Shown here piece by piece: positions 5,766 through 7,176 of a stretch of DNA of 7,176 bases. The position numbers and the translations under genes are program-made. The notes under the pieces are model-generated. The model did not search any database, was not told where the DNA came from, and saw only the letters and a list, made by a program, of their open reading frames with translations. The DNA lies in assembly GCA_001604495.1 (NCBI GenBank), contig LVBR01000045.1, positions 1-7,176 of the forward strand. Direction: 5' to 3'. The first letter of the stretch is position 1. Each line of letters opens with the position of its first letter. This DNA comes from Acholeplasmatales bacterium Tener_01. GTDB lineage: Bacteria; Bacillota_I; Bacilli_A; ML615J-28; CAG-698.

Positions 5766-6566
5766 ATGAAAGTTTTTATGAGTGTTGATATTGAAGGTAT
5801 CAATGGAATCTGTTCTTGGGATGAAACTGAACGTGGTGAAGCAAGATATCTTGAATTTCAAGCAGAACTTCAAAGAGAAGTAAACGCCGCTTGTAAAGGT
5901 GCACTAGCAGCCGGAGCTACTGAAATTGTAATTAAAGATGCTCACGACAGTGCTCGTAACCTTAATTGTTTAGATTTGCCTAAAGAAGCGCGCTTACTAC
6001 GTGGTTGGGTTGGAACTCCTTGCTCAATGATGGCAGGACTAGATGAATCATTTGATGCGGTTATGTTTGTTGGATACCACTCACCATCAAGATCAAATCA
6101 AAATTCATTATCACACACAATGAATACAACAAGAGTATTTGAAGTTAAAATCAACGGCATTCAAACTAGTGAATTTTATATCAACTCATTATATGCATCA
6201 TATCTAGGTGTTCCAGTTGCGTTCTTATCAGGTGATAAACACCTAACTGAATTAGTTAAAGAACAAAACGAAAACATTGAAACTGTTGTATCAAAAGAAG
6301 GCGTTCATGGTGGAGTAATCAGTCCACATCCATCAATCACATGGAGCCAAATCGAAGAAGGCGCTAAGAAAGGCTTACAAGGAGACCTATCTAAGAAAAT
6401 GGTACCACTTCCAAAGAAATTTAAGATTGAAATTCAATACAAGAAACATAATGATGCTTACAACGCTTCATTCTTCCCTGGATGTAAGTTAGTTGATACT
6501 GATAAGATTGCATTCGAAACTAATGATTACTATAAAGCATTAGTTATGTTTAAGTTCTGTCTATAA
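5766..6566 (+). CDS. dppA: M55 family D-aminopeptidase (DppA-like)
   Basis: This 266-residue protein matches the M55 zinc D-aminopeptidases, which form decameric rings and release N-terminal D-amino acids such as D-Ala from D-Ala-D-Ala. Metal ligands known from Bacillus DppA appear in place: D8 and E10 in MSVDIEG, H60 in KDAHD, H105 in VGYHS, and E136 in QTSEFYIN. The catalytic histidine corresponds to H117 in LSHTMN. Length is close to DppA (about 274). No signal peptide is seen, so it is cytoplasmic. Unlike the Bacillus dpp operon, no peptide-transporter genes adjoin it: the gene has its own promoter and terminator. A role in recycling D-amino-acid peptides from cell-wall turnover is inferred from the family. 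The symbol reflects homology rather than operon context. Confidence 0.93.
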   Translation: MKVFMSVDIEGINGICSWDETERGEARYLEFQAELQREVNAACKGALAAGATEIVIKDAHDSARNLNCLDLPKEARLLRGWVGTPCSMMAGLDESFDAVMFVGYHSPSRSNQNSLSHTMNTTRVFEVKINGIQTSEFYINSLYASYLGVPVAFLSGDKHLTELVKEQNENIETVVSKEGVHGGVISPHPSITWSQIEEGAKKGLQGDLSKKMVPLPKKFKIEIQYKKHNDAYNASFFPGCKLVDTDKIAFETNDYYKALVMFKFCL

Positions 6567-6584
6567 AAAAGTGATATTTAGATT

Positions 6585-6632
6585 AGGCCTAATATCAACG
6601 ATTTTTATTTCGTAGGTATTAAGCCTTTTTTT
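6585..6632 (+). terminator. intrinsic terminator of the D-aminopeptidase gene
   Basis: Two 17-base arms (6585-6601 and 6610-6626) pair with 14 Watson-Crick pairs, one G-T and two mismatches around an 8-base loop, and run into seven T (6626-6632). The left arm overlaps a perfect 12-base palindrome, attaggcctaat (6582-6593). It can alternatively pair upstream through tgatatt (6572-6578) with aatatca (6591-6597). Confidence 0.88.
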
Positions 6633-6692
6633 ATTGTTTATATAACAATATAAATGTTGTGTACATAAAAAAATGACATACGGATAATTATT

Positions 6693-6708
6693 TTGTAGAT
6701 TTGTAGAT
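6693..6708. repeat. 8-base tandem direct repeat
   Basis: The sequence ttgtagat occurs twice back to back (6693-6700 and 6701-6708), immediately upstream of the putative promoter of the following frame and roughly where a -35 box or activator site would lie. It may be an operator or chance in AT-rich DNA. Confidence 0.4.
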
Positions 6709-6723
6709 TTTTCGTCTCAATTT

Positions 6724-6732
6724 TGATATAGT
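6724..6732 (+). promoter_or_regulatory. putative extended -10 promoter of the RhuM-like chimeric frame
   Basis: TGATATAGT has a 5-of-6 match to TATAAT (6727-6732) preceded by TGn; no good -35 box is present. It lies 21 bases before the start codon at 6754, so the leader would be very short and hold only GAGG (6740-6743), 10 bases from the ATG. Confidence 0.45.
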
Positions 6733-6753
6733 TTTGCTTGAGGTAATGGATGC

Positions 6754-7170
6754 ATGAGTGAATATGGAATTATTGAATTTAAAAATGATAATATCGAATT
6801 ATCTGTGAATGTTTCACCAAAAGAAGATACAGTTTGGTTAACCCAAAAACAAATGTCAATTTTATATGATACAAGTGTTGATAATGTAAGTCTTCATATA
6901 AAGAATATTTTTAAGGATTTGGAATTAGATAATTCAGTTGTCGAGGAATCATCGGTAACTGCTTCTGATGGAAAAAAATATAGATTTGATAATGAGATGA
7001 TTAATCTTTTAGTAAAATTGAAATGGTGGGATAAATCAATAGAAGAAATAAAAGAATTAATTCAATTGTTATCAAATCCAGATATAGATTATGTAAAAGA
7101 AGAATTAAAAAATGCACCAATAATTGAAATGGTGCATTTTTTAGCCTCTATAAGGTGTGCTCATTGGTAG
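6754..7170 (+). pseudogene. chimeric frame: RhuM-like N-terminus joined to CatB/Vat-like acetyltransferase C-terminus
   Basis: Residues 1 to about 77 match the start of RhuM-family proteins (phage- or island-associated, unknown function): DTVWLTQKQMSILYDTS, VSLHIKNIFKDLEL and SSVTASDGKKYR. RhuM proteins normally continue with a YNLDVIISVGYR-type core and are more than 200 residues long. Here the frame switches at 76-80 to RFDNEMINLLVKLKWWDKSI and on to LLSNPDIDYVKEELK (105-119). This is the C-terminal signature of xenobiotic hexapeptide acetyltransferases (RF...I..LL.IKWWD...EKI). The catalytic hexapeptide core is absent. The final 19 residues are read through a terminator hairpin (7107-7142) to a TAG at 7168. 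Neither parent function should survive; a truncated DNA-binding-like N-terminus could still be expressed. Both family calls are from remembered motifs. Confidence 0.68.
7107..7142. terminator. terminator hairpin inside the end of the chimeric frame
   Basis: The stem aaaaaatgcacca (7107-7119) pairs perfectly with 7130-7142, with a GC-containing core (tgcacca/tggtgca), a 10-base loop and flanking A- and T-runs that suit termination in either direction. It is probably the original terminator of the acetyltransferase gene whose 3' end remains here. The chimeric frame runs straight through it. Confidence 0.8.
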
Positions 7171-7173
7171 CAC
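7157..7173. other. short hairpin at the right edge
   Basis: The arms gtgct (7157-7161) and agcac (7169-7173) flank a 7-base loop, followed by TTT where the window ends. Its core resembles the hairpin at 586-601 (ggtgct/agcacc), which likewise sits next to a bidirectional terminator. The edge prevents deciding whether it is a second terminator or part of a repeat. Confidence 0.3.
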
Positions 7174-7176
7174 TTT

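Noticed and set aside
5741..5790. ATG at 5741 as an alternative start for the D-aminopeptidase.
   Set aside because: It is in a different frame from the enzyme and lies at or before the expected transcript start.
1..7176. CRISPR arrays, tRNA or rRNA genes, insertion sequences and riboswitches.
   Set aside because: I found no regularly spaced repeats, cloverleaf-like segments, transposase frames or long structured leaders; the gaps between genes are all under about 200 bases.

Overview
The window is AT-rich (about one third G+C by eye) and has the layout of a low-GC Gram-positive (Bacillota or Mycoplasmatota-type) chromosome: strong AGGAGG-like ribosome sites, TATAAT promoters, short gaps, and hairpin-plus-T-run terminators. 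TGA acts as a stop at the ends of two overlapping operon genes and tryptophans are TGG, so the standard bacterial code fits better than the mycoplasma code. A Bacilli/Erysipelotrichia or RF39-like gut lineage is a guess from style, not a demonstrated placement.

Layout. At the left edge (1-72) a reading frame enters from outside and ends; it weakly resembles the start of an AbiEii-type toxin and may be a remnant. It is followed by a terminator (82-114) and a palindrome cluster (121-146). A near-perfect consensus promoter (175-203) then drives rpmE (262-474), which ends in its own terminator. Between rpmE and the convergent lemA lie a bidirectional terminator (552-580) and a larger inverted-repeat structure around it.

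The minus strand from 5628 down to 609 is one tightly packed six-gene operon. In transcription order it holds a YcxB-like membrane protein with an acidic tail, a 70-residue membrane protein, a NucS-like/DUF5655 protein, an RluA-family pseudouridine synthase, a DUF2207 membrane protein with a glycine-rich tail, and lemA. Gaps are 30 bases or less and two junctions overlap. DUF2207 next to LemA is a recurrent membrane-associated pair in bacteria. The RNA-modification and nuclease-like genes are probably carried along for co-expression rather than acting in one pathway.

Divergent from the operon, an M55 D-aminopeptidase gene (dppA-like, 5766-6566) has its own extended -10 promoter and a strong terminator. 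At the right end (6754-7170) is a chimeric frame: a RhuM-type N-terminal domain is joined in frame to what looks like the last ~40 residues of a CatB/Vat-type hexapeptide acetyltransferase. It then reads through that gene's apparent terminator. I regard this as a recombination scar, and it is the most unusual object here. I see no convincing complete new defence or mobile system; the accessory material is limited to the two edges.
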